Source: Deminuibacter soli | GTDB taxonomy: Bacteria > Bacteroidota > Bacteroidia > Chitinophagales > Chitinophagaceae | Length of the DNA stretch: 64,000 nucleotides | Assembly (NCBI RefSeq): GCF_003412455.1 | Contig: NZ_QTJU01000010.1 | Location: 62,001-126,000, forward strand | Direction: 5' to 3' | Shown here: positions 17,735 through 25,337 of the stretch, piece after piece | How the letters are laid out: each line of letters starts with the position of its first letter | How positions within the stretch are numbered: the first letter of the stretch is position 1 | The notes under the pieces: model-generated | What the model saw: the letters and a program-made list of their open reading frames with translations, nothing else | Databases searched by the model: none | Told to the model about the DNA's origin: nothing | Position numbers and translations under genes: made by a program

Positions 17735-17975
17735 AAAAATACTAAATAAAATAGCATTAATTCCCAAGTTGATTAGCATTCCAGGTAAAATAAAAGCCCT
17801 GCGTTCAACAAAAGCTATCCAGCCATAACCATGCTGAAAATATCCCCGCCGCCCGTTCATTTTACCAATTTATACAAGCCACTACCAGGCAGGCGGCTAT
17901 TGCACGGATCCTGCCTGTTTAAATTAAAAAATGTCTCAAAACAATCAAACAATGCTTCCATCAAACCATTTTTAT

Positions 17976-18005
17976 TACCTTTGTACTGTAACAAATAAAA
18001 TTACA
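17976..18005 (+). promoter_or_regulatory. Promoter -7 box and Rrf2 operator 1
   Basis: TACCTTTG at 17976-17983 fits the Bacteroidota -7 box. Right after it, 17987-18005 is TGTAA-N9-TTACA, ending 2 nt before the rrf2-type ATG at 18008. The same inverted repeat with the same 9-bp spacer recurs before the next gene, which marks it as the likely autoregulatory operator. Confidence 0.7.
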
Positions 18006-18007
18006 GA

Positions 18008-18421
18008 ATGAACAACGGCCGGTTTGCGATCTCTATGCACATACTGGTATTGCTGTCGAAGCTGCACGAGGAATGGATTTCATCAGAATTCCTGGCAGGC
18101 AGCATCAATATTAACCCTGTGCTGGTACGCAAAGAGTTGTTGAACCTGCGGGAGTTTGGGTTAATAGAAAGCAAGGAAGGGAAAAACGGCGGCAGCAGGC
18201 TGGCTAAACCCGCAAAAACCATTTTATTATCGCAGGTATACCAGGCTGTTAAACAAAACAACGCGCTGCTGGGTAATGCTAAAAACACACCGAACCCCGA
18301 TTGTGCAGTGGGCAGGCAGGTAAGCCAGCACCTGGATAATTTATACGAAGAGGCTGAGCGGGCGCTGGAAAAACAGCTGGGCCAAACCACCTTGCAGCAG
18401 TTTGCAGATCGGTTTGACTAA
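18008..18421 (+). CDS. Rrf2 family transcription regulator
   Basis: 137 residues. Winged helix-turn-helix at about 1-65: FAISMHILVLLSKL, then SSEFLAGSININPVLVRKEL as recognition helix and FGLIESKEGKNGGSRLAKPA as wing. Only one cysteine is present in the C-terminal half (NPDCAVG, about residue 97), so it lacks the three-cysteine cluster-binding set of IscR/NsrR and is more like the YwnA group that regulates a neighbouring YwnB-type oxidoreductase. It is the first gene of that two-gene unit, and matching TGTAA-N9-TTACA sites precede both genes. Confidence 0.88.
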   Translation: MNNGRFAISMHILVLLSKLHEEWISSEFLAGSININPVLVRKELLNLREFGLIESKEGKNGGSRLAKPAKTILLSQVYQAVKQNNALLGNAKNTPNPDCAVGRQVSQHLDNLYEEAERALEKQLGQTTLQQFADRFD

Positions 18422-18436
18422 TTTTTTACCTATAAC

Positions 18437-18455
18437 TGTAACAAACTTTATTACA
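18437..18455 (+). promoter_or_regulatory. Rrf2 operator 2
   Basis: TGTAA-N9-TTACA, same arms and spacer length as operator 1, in the 50-bp gap between the regulator's stop and the oxidoreductase ATG at 18472. Confidence 0.65.
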
Positions 18456-18471
18456 AATAAAACCATCGAAT

Positions 18472-19116
18472 ATGAAAATTGCATTGATCGGCGCCTCAGG
18501 TTTCACAGGCACACCACTTTTGTCAGAATTGCTGAACCGCGGTCACCAGGTAACGGCGATTGTACGCAACCCCGCTAAAATAACCACAGAAAACCCGAAT
18601 TTAAAAGTAATAGCAGCCGACGTAAACAATACCGGTGCGCTTACGCCCCTGCTGAGCGGCCATGATGCCGTATTAAGTGCTTTTAGCGCAGGCATTACAG
18701 ATGAGAACCTGTACAACGATTTTTTGGCAGGCTCGCGCAGTATTCAGCAGGCGGCAAAAGATGCCGGTGTGCCCCGTTTGCTGGTCATTGGCGGCGCAGG
18801 CAGCCTGTACATTAAACCCGGTGTGCAATTGGTGGATACACCTGAGTTTCCCGCACAATGGAAAACCGGCGCTGCCGCAGCACGTGATTATTATGAAGAA
18901 TTGAAAAAAGAAAACGGGTTGGACTGGACGTTCCTTAGCCCGGCTATTATGCTGCATCCCGGCACGCGCACCGCGCAGTTTCGCCTGGGCACCGATGAAC
19001 CGGTATTTGATGCAGCCGGCAAAAGTGAAATTTCGGTAGAAGACCTGGCCGTAGCGCTGGCAGACGAACTGGAGAAAAAACAATTCATCCGCAAACGTTT
19101 TACCCTGGGTTACTAA
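18472..19116 (+). CDS. NAD(P)H-binding oxidoreductase (YwnB/NmrA-like)
   Basis: 214 residues, atypical SDR. The Rossmann motif is IGASGFTGTPLLSELL at about 6-21, followed by VTAIVRNP after strand 2 and ADVNNTGAL. The mid region has LLVIGGAGSLYI (about 103-114), and the C-terminal part WTFLSPAIMLHPGTR is typical of the NAD(P)H-binding/NmrA-like group. It lacks an obvious Tyr-x3-Lys catalytic pair, as many members do. Cotranscribed or coregulated with the Rrf2 regulator; in Bacillus the ywnA-ywnB pair has the same make-up. Probably a response to electrophile or redox stress, by analogy. Confidence 0.85.
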   Translation: MKIALIGASGFTGTPLLSELLNRGHQVTAIVRNPAKITTENPNLKVIAADVNNTGALTPLLSGHDAVLSAFSAGITDENLYNDFLAGSRSIQQAAKDAGVPRLLVIGGAGSLYIKPGVQLVDTPEFPAQWKTGAAAARDYYEELKKENGLDWTFLSPAIMLHPGTRTAQFRLGTDEPVFDAAGKSEISVEDLAVALADELEKKQFIRKRFTLGY

Positions 19117-19123
19117 ACATACA

Positions 19124-19161
19124 AAACCCCGGCCGCACGTTGACCTGTGTGACCGGGGTTT
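19124..19161. terminator. Bidirectional terminator between convergent genes
   Basis: AAACCCCGG and CCGGGGTTT flank a 20-nt loop, 7 bp after the oxidoreductase stop and 4 bp before the convergent gene's stop. Confidence 0.75.
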
Positions 19162-19165
19162 GCCT

Positions 19166-19492
19166 TTAATACACCATTTTAACGCCTGCCTTCTCCTGAG
19201 CGTCAATGGCCTGCCCAATGGCTTCCATAAATGCATTGCTCTGCCGCGTGCGGATTTCCATCCAGTTATGCACGCCCGGTTTAGTCTCTGCGCGGGTAAG
19301 CTGGTAACTCGCAATCAGCGCCGTTACTTCGTACACGTCGTAACGATGCAGCCTCGTAACAAAATACACCGGCACATCCATGTCTTTCCTGGTAACATAC
19401 GCCTGAAAACGGTCGCTGCCGTTAATAAAAGGAAATTCTTTCCGTTCGTCGTTGAATGAAAATAAAATCGTAAAGCCGTTACTGCCATCCAT
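19166..19492 (-). CDS. Hypothetical protein
   Basis: 108 residues from the ATG at 19492 (MDGSNGFTILFSFND); an in-frame TTG at 19519 would add nine residues. No family recognised. The composition is that of a soluble alpha/beta protein with a beta-rich N-terminal half (YVTRKDMDVPVYFVTRL) and a helical C-terminal half (MEAIGQAIDAQEKAG). Shares a terminator with the convergent oxidoreductase. Upstream lie low-complexity GATGG words (19560-19590). Confidence 0.65.
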   Translation of the reverse strand: MDGSNGFTILFSFNDERKEFPFINGSDRFQAYVTRKDMDVPVYFVTRLHRYDVYEVTALIASYQLTRAETKPGVHNWMEIRTRQSNAFMEAIGQAIDAQEKAGVKMVY

Positions 19493-19596
19493 TGGGTACC
19501 AGATTTTTTCAGGCCGCAAAGTTGCGATTTATATTCCGTTCCGAAAGTTAACTTTTTGGATGGTTGAATGGATTGATGGCTTGATGGTTAAACGGA

Positions 19597-19631
19597 ACTC
19601 GCCCAGATCGTCTCGACTGTCGATTGTCGAT
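19597..19631 (-). repeat. 3' element box A after the epimerase-like gene
   Basis: In gene sense: AATCGACAGTCGAGAC, then GATCTGGGCGAGT, about 20 nt after the stop. GATGG-type words (19560-19590) follow. Confidence 0.65.
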
Positions 19632-19651
19632 GTATTTCAACGTACGATTGA

Positions 19652-20575
19652 TCACCTTGGTTTAAACATTGTCTTCTTCAGTTCTGCCATACCTGCTTCG
19701 TATGATGTGGGCTTAATCTGGAAATAGTCTTCAAATTTCTTAGAGCCAAACTGGTAATCGTATACATACTGGTACTGCATCTCGGGCATTTCTTTGATAT
19801 CGCTGTTAAACAATCCAAGAATACGCAGCATAAACTTGGGAATAGTAGAATAGCCCGGCTTAACACCATAGGTTTTCGCAGCCATTTCCATCAACTCCTT
19901 ACCGGTTAAAGGTGCAGCCGTAGGCGCATGCCATACCTGGTTGTCTGTGGCGGGTGTTTGTCCCAGCAGGTACATTGCCCTGCCTGCATCGGGTATATAA
20001 GTGAAGTTGTGTTTCACATTGGTTTTACCCAGCCATTGTGCTGATTTGCCTGCAGCATATTTCCTGAGCACCATCAGGTCGAAAAAGCTTTTATCACCTG
20101 CACCGTAAAAATCTGCGCCGCGCAATATGCTGGCATTGAGTTCACCGTTTTTTACTTCGCGCATCAGCATGTCGGCAATGCCTGCACGCACTTCGCCTTT
20201 GGCGCTTACGGGGTGATAAGGTGTTTCTTCTGTCATAACACCGTTTACCAGTCCGTACATGTAAACATTGTCAAAGAAAATAAGCCTGGCTTTATTGGCT
20301 TTGGCCAGGTTAATCACATTGCGCATAATCACCGGCCATTGCTCGCGCCACACCTTGATGTTGTATTGTAAGCCTGCGCACAGGTAAATAACGGTTGAAC
20401 CTTCGGCAGCGGCTGCCAGTTCATGGTATTGTAACAGATCGGCTTTTACCCAGGTGGTATTGCCGGTACTGGTAATGGGTTTACGGCTGATTAAACGTAC
20501 GGGCAAATGGTTTGCTTCCAGTTGTTGTTGTAATACGTTGCTTACTGCCCCGCCTGCGCCTAAAATAGTATGCAT
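19652..20575 (-). CDS. NAD-dependent epimerase/dehydratase-like protein
   Basis: 307 residues from the ATG at 20575 (MHTILGAGGAVSNVL); a GTG seven codons upstream is less likely. The dinucleotide motif is degenerate but clear (LGAGGAVSNVL, about 4-14), followed by VRLISRKP and a D at the end of the next strand (VKADLL). LIFFDNVYMYG near 105-115 and the ILRGADFYGAGD segment around 157 follow the extended SDR plan, but the standard YxxxK is not evident, so catalytic competence is unsure. A Crp/Fnr regulator gene lies 86 bp upstream on the same strand. Confidence 0.8.
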   Translation of the reverse strand: MHTILGAGGAVSNVLQQQLEANHLPVRLISRKPITSTGNTTWVKADLLQYHELAAAAEGSTVIYLCAGLQYNIKVWREQWPVIMRNVINLAKANKARLIFFDNVYMYGLVNGVMTEETPYHPVSAKGEVRAGIADMLMREVKNGELNASILRGADFYGAGDKSFFDLMVLRKYAAGKSAQWLGKTNVKHNFTYIPDAGRAMYLLGQTPATDNQVWHAPTAAPLTGKELMEMAAKTYGVKPGYSTIPKFMLRILGLFNSDIKEMPEMQYQYVYDYQFGSKKFEDYFQIKPTSYEAGMAELKKTMFKPR

Positions 20576-20661
20576 GTTGTTTTGATTTTGTAACACAAAG
20601 CTAGCAGTGCCTGCCCGCTCAAACCGTTAACAAAAGATAAGAAACCGGCATGCCGCCATTT

Positions 20662-21273
20662 TTATAAAGCACTGCGGCTTTCCATCAGTCTTTTGCGGAT
20701 GCGGGAAAGTGAAACGGGTGTAATGCCAAGAAAATTGGCCACATAATGCTGGGGAATACGCTGCATAATATCGTAACCGGATTGCAGCAGGCTGCAATAG
20801 CGCTCTTCCGGTGTTTGGGTTACAAAACCTTCCAGCCGGTCTTCATAACAGCAGTTGAGGTACTCGCTCACCAGCCTGCCGTAACGTTCCATTTTATAAC
20901 CAATCAGCGGGTGCGCCAGCATCTGCTGCATGCCCTGGTAGGTATAACACAGCAATACCGAAGGCTCCATGGCATCGATGGTAAAGTGACCGGGTGTTTG
21001 CGTAAGATAACTTTTAAAGGAACTGATCAAGTCACCTTCAAAACAGAAATAATTGGAGTATTCAATGCCGTCTTTTATAAAGTACAGGCGGAATGAACCC
21101 GATACAATAAAAGCCACTTCCGTACACACCTTGCCTTCTGCGGTGAACAGCTCTTTTTTACCCAGTTCTTTCAGGGTAAGAAAACCGGTAAACACTGCCC
21201 ACTCCTCATCGGTAAGGGAAACAAACTTGCCCACTACGCGACGGTAAAAATCAGTATAGGCGGCTGGTATCAT
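20662..21273 (-). CDS. Crp/Fnr family transcription regulator
   Basis: 203 residues: cNMP-binding-like barrel (about 20-115), linker helix, and C-terminal winged helix with PQHYVANFLGITPVSLSRIRKRLM as the recognition region (about 174-196). This is the short Bacteroidota form whose barrel reads ELFTAEGKVCTEVAFIVSG and YFCFEGDLISSF. There is no N-terminal cysteine cluster, in contrast to the regulator at 4382-5065. It precedes the epimerase-like gene on the same strand and is a candidate regulator of it. Confidence 0.88.
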   Translation of the reverse strand: MIPAAYTDFYRRVVGKFVSLTDEEWAVFTGFLTLKELGKKELFTAEGKVCTEVAFIVSGSFRLYFIKDGIEYSNYFCFEGDLISSFKSYLTQTPGHFTIDAMEPSVLLCYTYQGMQQMLAHPLIGYKMERYGRLVSEYLNCCYEDRLEGFVTQTPEERYCSLLQSGYDIMQRIPQHYVANFLGITPVSLSRIRKRLMESRSAL

Positions 21274-21333
21274 ATGAAGGTTTTGTACTGCGAAAGGGAT
21301 AAGTGATGATTATTTTTCTGCAGACCGATATTA

Positions 21334-21361
21334 CAAAAAAAGACCGGCACATAACCGGTCT
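21334..21361 (-). terminator. Terminator of the DUF4399 gene
   Basis: AGACCGG and CCGGTCT pair around a 7-nt loop; a run of A (21335-21341) gives a U-tract on the reverse strand. About 30 bp after the stop of the DUF4399 gene. Confidence 0.8.
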
Positions 21362-21391
21362 TCTCCTGTATTTTTCAGCGTTGGGCTGTAC

Positions 21392-21913
21392 TTATTTTTT
21401 CACGTCAACCGTGATGCTTTTAGCCAGCTGTCCGCCATAAGAACGGTGGATGCCGTCAGCATACTGCAGGGTAAGTTTGTGTTTACCCGGGGCCAGTTTC
21501 ACTTCGGTTTGTGTTTGTGCATTACCGAAATGCAGGTGGGTAGAATCTTTTGGAACCACGGTGCCCAGTGCCAGTGAATCGCCCGCATCAATCAGCAGGT
21601 GGTGGTGACCGCTGCCATCTTTCAGTTTGCCGGCAGAATCAAGTTTGATACCGTCAACACCAAACTCCACTTTAACGGGAGAGGTTACTGACTGGCCATC
21701 TTTCAGGTTTTTAAAGAACACTTTGGCGCCTGCAGGGATAGCAGGAACCGGTGCAACAGCAGATGAAGAATCCATGTGGTGCATGCTTGAATCAGACATC
21801 TTCATCGATGTGTCAGTTGCAGTTGAATCGCCCGCAGTTTTGTTGTCTGCACCTGAATTACAGGCGGTGAGCATAACCAGCAATGCAGCTGGTATAAAAT
21901 GAGATTTACGCAT
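21392..21913 (-). CDS. DUF4399 domain lipoprotein with Met/His-rich linker
   Basis: 173 residues. Lipoprotein signal with lipobox LTAC (Cys18). Residues about 20-60 form a low-complexity linker rich in Asp, Ser, Met and His (MKMSDSSMHHMDSSS). The DUF4399 domain occupies about 62-172: VFFKNLKDGQSVTSPVKVEFG, SGHHHLLIDAG, STHLHFGNAQT, KLTLQYADGIHRSY. It is a beta-sandwich family of unknown role. The HHH, HLH and Met/His clusters could bind a metal such as copper; that is inference only. Single gene with its own terminator. Confidence 0.85.
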   Translation of the reverse strand: MRKSHFIPAALLVMLTACNSGADNKTAGDSTATDTSMKMSDSSMHHMDSSSAVAPVPAIPAGAKVFFKNLKDGQSVTSPVKVEFGVDGIKLDSAGKLKDGSGHHHLLIDAGDSLALGTVVPKDSTHLHFGNAQTQTEVKLAPGKHKLTLQYADGIHRSYGGQLAKSITVDVKK

Positions 21914-22013
21914 AGTGTAGTTTTATGTTCCTCAATAAAGAGCAACCCATGTGTTTGATTGGGTTAGCTAAAGTACTAAAGTTTAGAAGATATTTATATG
22001 TATCCTTTTCACA

Positions 22014-22967
22014 TTATTGCCAGGCACTTGCCTGGTTCAGTGTTTCAATGGCTGCATCACTCAGCTTCAGTGAAGCGGCTTTTACCAGGTCTTCCAGCTG
22101 GGTAACACTGGTAGCACTTGCAATAGGTGCTGTTACGCTTTTGCGGGCCATTAACCAGGCCAGGGCCACTTGTGTAGGTGTTTCCCTGTAATCGGCAGCC
22201 ACTTCATCCAGTGCCTCAAGAATACCCAGTCCGCGTGCATTCAGGTACTTTTTAATACCACCTCCGCGCGCACTTTTACCCAGGTCAGCCTCAGAACGGT
22301 ACTTACCGGTTAAAAAGCCGCTGGCCAGTGAAAAAAAGCTCACCACACCCACCTGTTCCTTCAGGCACACTGCTTCCAGGTCTTTTTCAAATACTTCCCG
22401 TTCGTACAGGTTATACAGCGGCTGTAATGTTTCGTAACGCGGCAGGTTGTTTGCTGCGCTGATGTTCAGCGCCTGCTGCAGGCGCGCAGCTGAATAGTTG
22501 GAAGCACCGATGCTTCTTACCTTACCTGCTTTAATCAATTCATCGTAAGCGCCGAGGGTTTCTTCGAGTGGTGTAACCGTATCATCATCGTGCGAAAAAT
22601 ACACATCAATATAGTCCGTTTGCAAACGCTGCAGTGATTCTTCCACGGTTTGCAGTATATACTTGCGCGACAACAATGTTTTACCATCCGGTGCGCCCTT
22701 GCCTACCTTGGTAGCGATAATTACCTGGTTGCGTTTACCAGACTGTTTAAGCCATTTGCCGATAACAGTTTCGGATTCCCCGCCCTTGTTACCCGGTACC
22801 CAGCGTGCGTATACGTCTGCTGTATCAATAAAATTGAAACCTGCACCTGTAAAGTGATCGAGCAGGTGAAAAGAAGTGTTTTCATCCGCTGTCCAGCCAA
22901 ATACATTTCCGCCAAACACCAGTGGGGCAATGCTGATGCCCGATTTACCAAGCGTTCTTTGTTCCAT
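22014..22967 (-). CDS. Aldo/keto reductase
   Basis: 317 residues, TIM-barrel oxidoreductase of the AKR superfamily. The catalytic tetrad is visible: Asp and Tyr in FIDTADVYARW (about 46-56), Lys in IIATKVG (about 86) and His in DVYFSHDDD (about 125). The NADPH-binding C-terminal part includes FFSLASGFLTGKYR and the IASATSVTQLEDL loop. Members reduce aldehydes and ketones; the FSHDDDTVT variant places it with the YajO/Tas-like soluble reductases. No operon partner. Confidence 0.9.
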   Translation of the reverse strand: MEQRTLGKSGISIAPLVFGGNVFGWTADENTSFHLLDHFTGAGFNFIDTADVYARWVPGNKGGESETVIGKWLKQSGKRNQVIIATKVGKGAPDGKTLLSRKYILQTVEESLQRLQTDYIDVYFSHDDDTVTPLEETLGAYDELIKAGKVRSIGASNYSAARLQQALNISAANNLPRYETLQPLYNLYEREVFEKDLEAVCLKEQVGVVSFFSLASGFLTGKYRSEADLGKSARGGGIKKYLNARGLGILEALDEVAADYRETPTQVALAWLMARKSVTAPIASATSVTQLEDLVKAASLKLSDAAIETLNQASAWQ

Positions 22968-23288
22968 ACTGCGATTTATTACAAATTATGATCAAATATA
23001 TTACCAGTCAGCAAGTAACAGGCGTAACCGTTACGATATGAACAACAAATGCTGCAACCTGTTTCGCTTTGTATAATACCGGTGCCTGTAATACCTGCAA
23101 TGATTGCATTGTTCATTAGCGGTAAATGCACCAGCATAATAACCGGAAAACGCCGGCAGGGTTCGCTTTTGCTTAAAATAATGTGCCTGTTTGAAACGTG
23201 CATTTGTTCTGTTGAAAAAACTTATGCACCCTGTAAACAAAAACAAATACTGCCAGTTTTACCAAATAGTTAACAATACGATTGTTGT
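22968..23288. other. Divergent intergenic region
   Basis: About 320 bp between the aldo/keto reductase start and the FAS1 gene. CAAATATA at 22993-23000 reads TATATTTG on the reverse strand, a good -7 box for the reductase about 26 bp from its ATG. No comparable box for the FAS1 gene and no small gene was seen. Confidence 0.5.
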
Positions 23289-24449
23289 ATGAAAAAGTTA
23301 TTGCACCAGGGATATATGGTTGTAATACTATTGTGTGCAGGTATAGTATTCGCCGTAACATCCTGTCGTAAGGAAGCAGCCGACCAAACACCCGTGGTAC
23401 CGGTTGCAAATGATGAAGTACTCGAAGCCCAGGTTCGCAGCGAAGGATTAACGTACCAGAATCAACTGCCCGCCAACGCCCAGTCCCAGGCCATATCTAT
23501 TAATGAGCAGCTTGCACAGTCTGCCGATATCAGCAAGAACGCCCGCAGCAGCGCCACTATCTACTACATTGCCAGTCATATTTCTTTGTTCAGCGCATTG
23601 ACGGCCGCTTTAAATGTTACCGGTTTAAATACTGCGATTGATAATGGCAAAGCCACTTTAACGGTGTTTGCCCCTACCGATCTTGCTTTTGCTTTACTGC
23701 CTGCGCCGTTTAACAAGGCCAGTTCCATCTCTAAAATTACCGATGCCAACCAGCTGGCTGTTTTAAAAGCCCTGTTGTTGTATCATGTGTTGGGAACAGA
23801 AGTGGGATATAAAGATATCACACCCGGAAGAAGCCAGGCAGCAACACTCAAACCCAAAGGTGCATCTAACGACAACACGGTGTACTTTTCAAAAGACCTG
23901 GGTTTAATCGGCATCAACGGTAAAAGCCTGGTGCTGGTGCCCGATGTGTATGCAAAAAACGGGGTGATACACGTTATCAGCAGTGTGCTGGCCTTCCCGG
24001 TAACCAATATTGCGGAGGCTGCAATCAGCAATCCCAATCTCAGCACCCTGGTCGCAGCACTGGTTAAAACCAACCTGGCGGGTGTATTTACAGGCAATGG
24101 TGATTATACCGTATTTGCACCCACCAACACGGCATTTGCCAAAATGCCCGCGCCCTATAACTCTGCTGCCAATATCAACGCCATTACCGATGCCAACCAG
24201 GTGGCCACGCTCACCAACATTCTGAAATACCATGTGCTGGGCAGCCGCTTCTTTGGCAGCGATCTTGGTTTCTTTGACGAACATACCACCCTTGCCGCTG
24301 CCCCCAGCAACCACATCAATACCGTGGCTGCATTCCCTGTGGGTTACGTAAAAGGAATTGCCAACAAGGGATACAATTATATTAACCCCGGCAACATTCT
24401 TTGCACAAACGGCGTGGTGCATGTAATACCTAATGTGCTGATGCCGTGA
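23289..24449 (+). CDS. Lipoprotein with two fasciclin (FAS1) domains
   Basis: 386 residues. Lipobox VTSC (Cys26) after a hydrophobic signal. Two FAS1 domains: about 95-240 (LTVFAPTDLAFALLPAPF, LLLYHVLGTEV, NGVIHVISSVL) and about 245-385 (YTVFAPTNTAFAKMPAPY, ILKYHVLGSRF, NGVVHVIPNVL). Each has the two conserved boxes H1 and YH. FAS1 proteins act in adhesion at the cell surface; the lipid anchor places this at a membrane. Monocistronic; its 3' end carries the tandem box A repeat. Confidence 0.9.
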   Translation: MKKLLHQGYMVVILLCAGIVFAVTSCRKEAADQTPVVPVANDEVLEAQVRSEGLTYQNQLPANAQSQAISINEQLAQSADISKNARSSATIYYIASHISLFSALTAALNVTGLNTAIDNGKATLTVFAPTDLAFALLPAPFNKASSISKITDANQLAVLKALLLYHVLGTEVGYKDITPGRSQAATLKPKGASNDNTVYFSKDLGLIGINGKSLVLVPDVYAKNGVIHVISSVLAFPVTNIAEAAISNPNLSTLVAALVKTNLAGVFTGNGDYTVFAPTNTAFAKMPAPYNSAANINAITDANQVATLTNILKYHVLGSRFFGSDLGFFDEHTTLAAAPSNHINTVAAFPVGYVKGIANKGYNYINPGNILCTNGVVHVIPNVLMP

Positions 24450-24454
24450 GAGCC

Positions 24455-24553
24455 ATCGAAAATCGAGAATCGAGAATCGACACGTCGAGACTATCTTAGC
24501 GAGTACCAAATTCGAGAATCGAGAATCGACAGTCGAGATGATCGTAGCGAGCA
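24455..24553 (+). repeat. 3' element box A, two tandem units, after the FAS1 gene
   Basis: Starts 5 nt after the stop. Unit 1 has ATCGACACGTCGAGACTATC and TTAGCGAGTACC; unit 2 has ATCGACAGTCGAGATGATC and GTAGCGAGCAC. Both are sense with respect to the gene. TTGAACAATTGAAC-type words follow (about 24560-24602). Confidence 0.75.
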
Positions 24554-24603
24554 CAAAGAACAGATTGAACAATTGAACTATCAAACCATTGAACAATTGA
24601 ACC

Positions 24604-24649
24604 TACTGCATAAAAAAGGCCCGGTTAACCGGGCCTTTTTTATGCAGTA
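24604..24649. terminator. 46-bp perfect palindrome acting as bidirectional terminator
   Basis: Every base of 24604-24626 is complementary to 24627-24649; the core is GGCCCGGTTAACCGGGCC with six A on the left and six T on the right. It lies between the convergent FAS1 and subunit-3 genes and overlaps the last nine bases of the latter, including its stop. Confidence 0.85.
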
Positions 24650-25308
24650 AAGCTGATACACTCCTTCAGTTCCTTTTCGGTATAAGCCAGGTTGTATTGC
24701 TTCAGCACATCGTCGGGAACACCGTTCCACTGGTTGGGTTTGTTACCCATGTAGCCGATGTCTTTTACGCCGATTTCTGAAGTGTAAAAACCCGAGGCAG
24801 TGAGGTTGCGCATCAAGCTGAAAAAAGCAACACCGGCTTTGAGCTCGGGTTTGGCTTTTTCGGGATAAGCGATTTCATCTACCATGGCAATCTGCTGCTG
24901 CTGGCTGCATTCGCGGAATGTTTTTTCATACCGGTTCAGGCATTGCAGGTCAAGCCAGCGCAGGCCACCACGCATGGGTACCTGGTGCTCTTCTTTTTCC
25001 TTTACGATAAACTCGATAAAGTCGGGCACTTTGGCGTCAGAGGCAGAGCCGCTGATTTCATCGCGCGGGATAATGATGTCACCCAGTATGGTGATGGTGG
25101 CCATCTCATGCTCGGTGAAAAATTTATTCGCTGTGATTTGCTTGTAATGTGCTACTTCTTCCTTCATGCGGTCGAGGTTGCCTGCACTAAGGTCGGCCGC
25201 GGCTTTGGCTTCCGCACCTTTTTTATCGCTGGTTTTACAAGCCTCCAGCAGCGCGCCGGCAGACACGGTGCCTACCATCAATGCTTTGAGGGATTTTCTT
25301 CTGTCCAT
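24640..25308 (-). CDS. Gluconate 2-dehydrogenase subunit 3 family protein
   Basis: 222 residues. The N-terminus MDRRKSLKALMVGTVSAGAL resembles a Tat signal and is followed by LLEAC, a possible lipobox (Cys24). The mature domain matches subunit 3: FFTEHEMATITILGDIIIPRD near 65-85, PDFIEFIVKEKE, FRECSQQQQIAMVDEIAYP. In known FAD-dependent sugar dehydrogenases this small subunit carries the Tat signal and helps export and fold the catalytic GMC subunit. Here it lies 29 bp downstream of the GMC gene in the same operon. Confidence 0.88.
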   Translation of the reverse strand: MDRRKSLKALMVGTVSAGALLEACKTSDKKGAEAKAAADLSAGNLDRMKEEVAHYKQITANKFFTEHEMATITILGDIIIPRDEISGSASDAKVPDFIEFIVKEKEEHQVPMRGGLRWLDLQCLNRYEKTFRECSQQQQIAMVDEIAYPEKAKPELKAGVAFFSLMRNLTASGFYTSEIGVKDIGYMGNKPNQWNGVPDDVLKQYNLAYTEKELKECISFTA

Positions 25309-25337
25309 TGTATAAACGATTTAGCAGCGTAAGAAAA

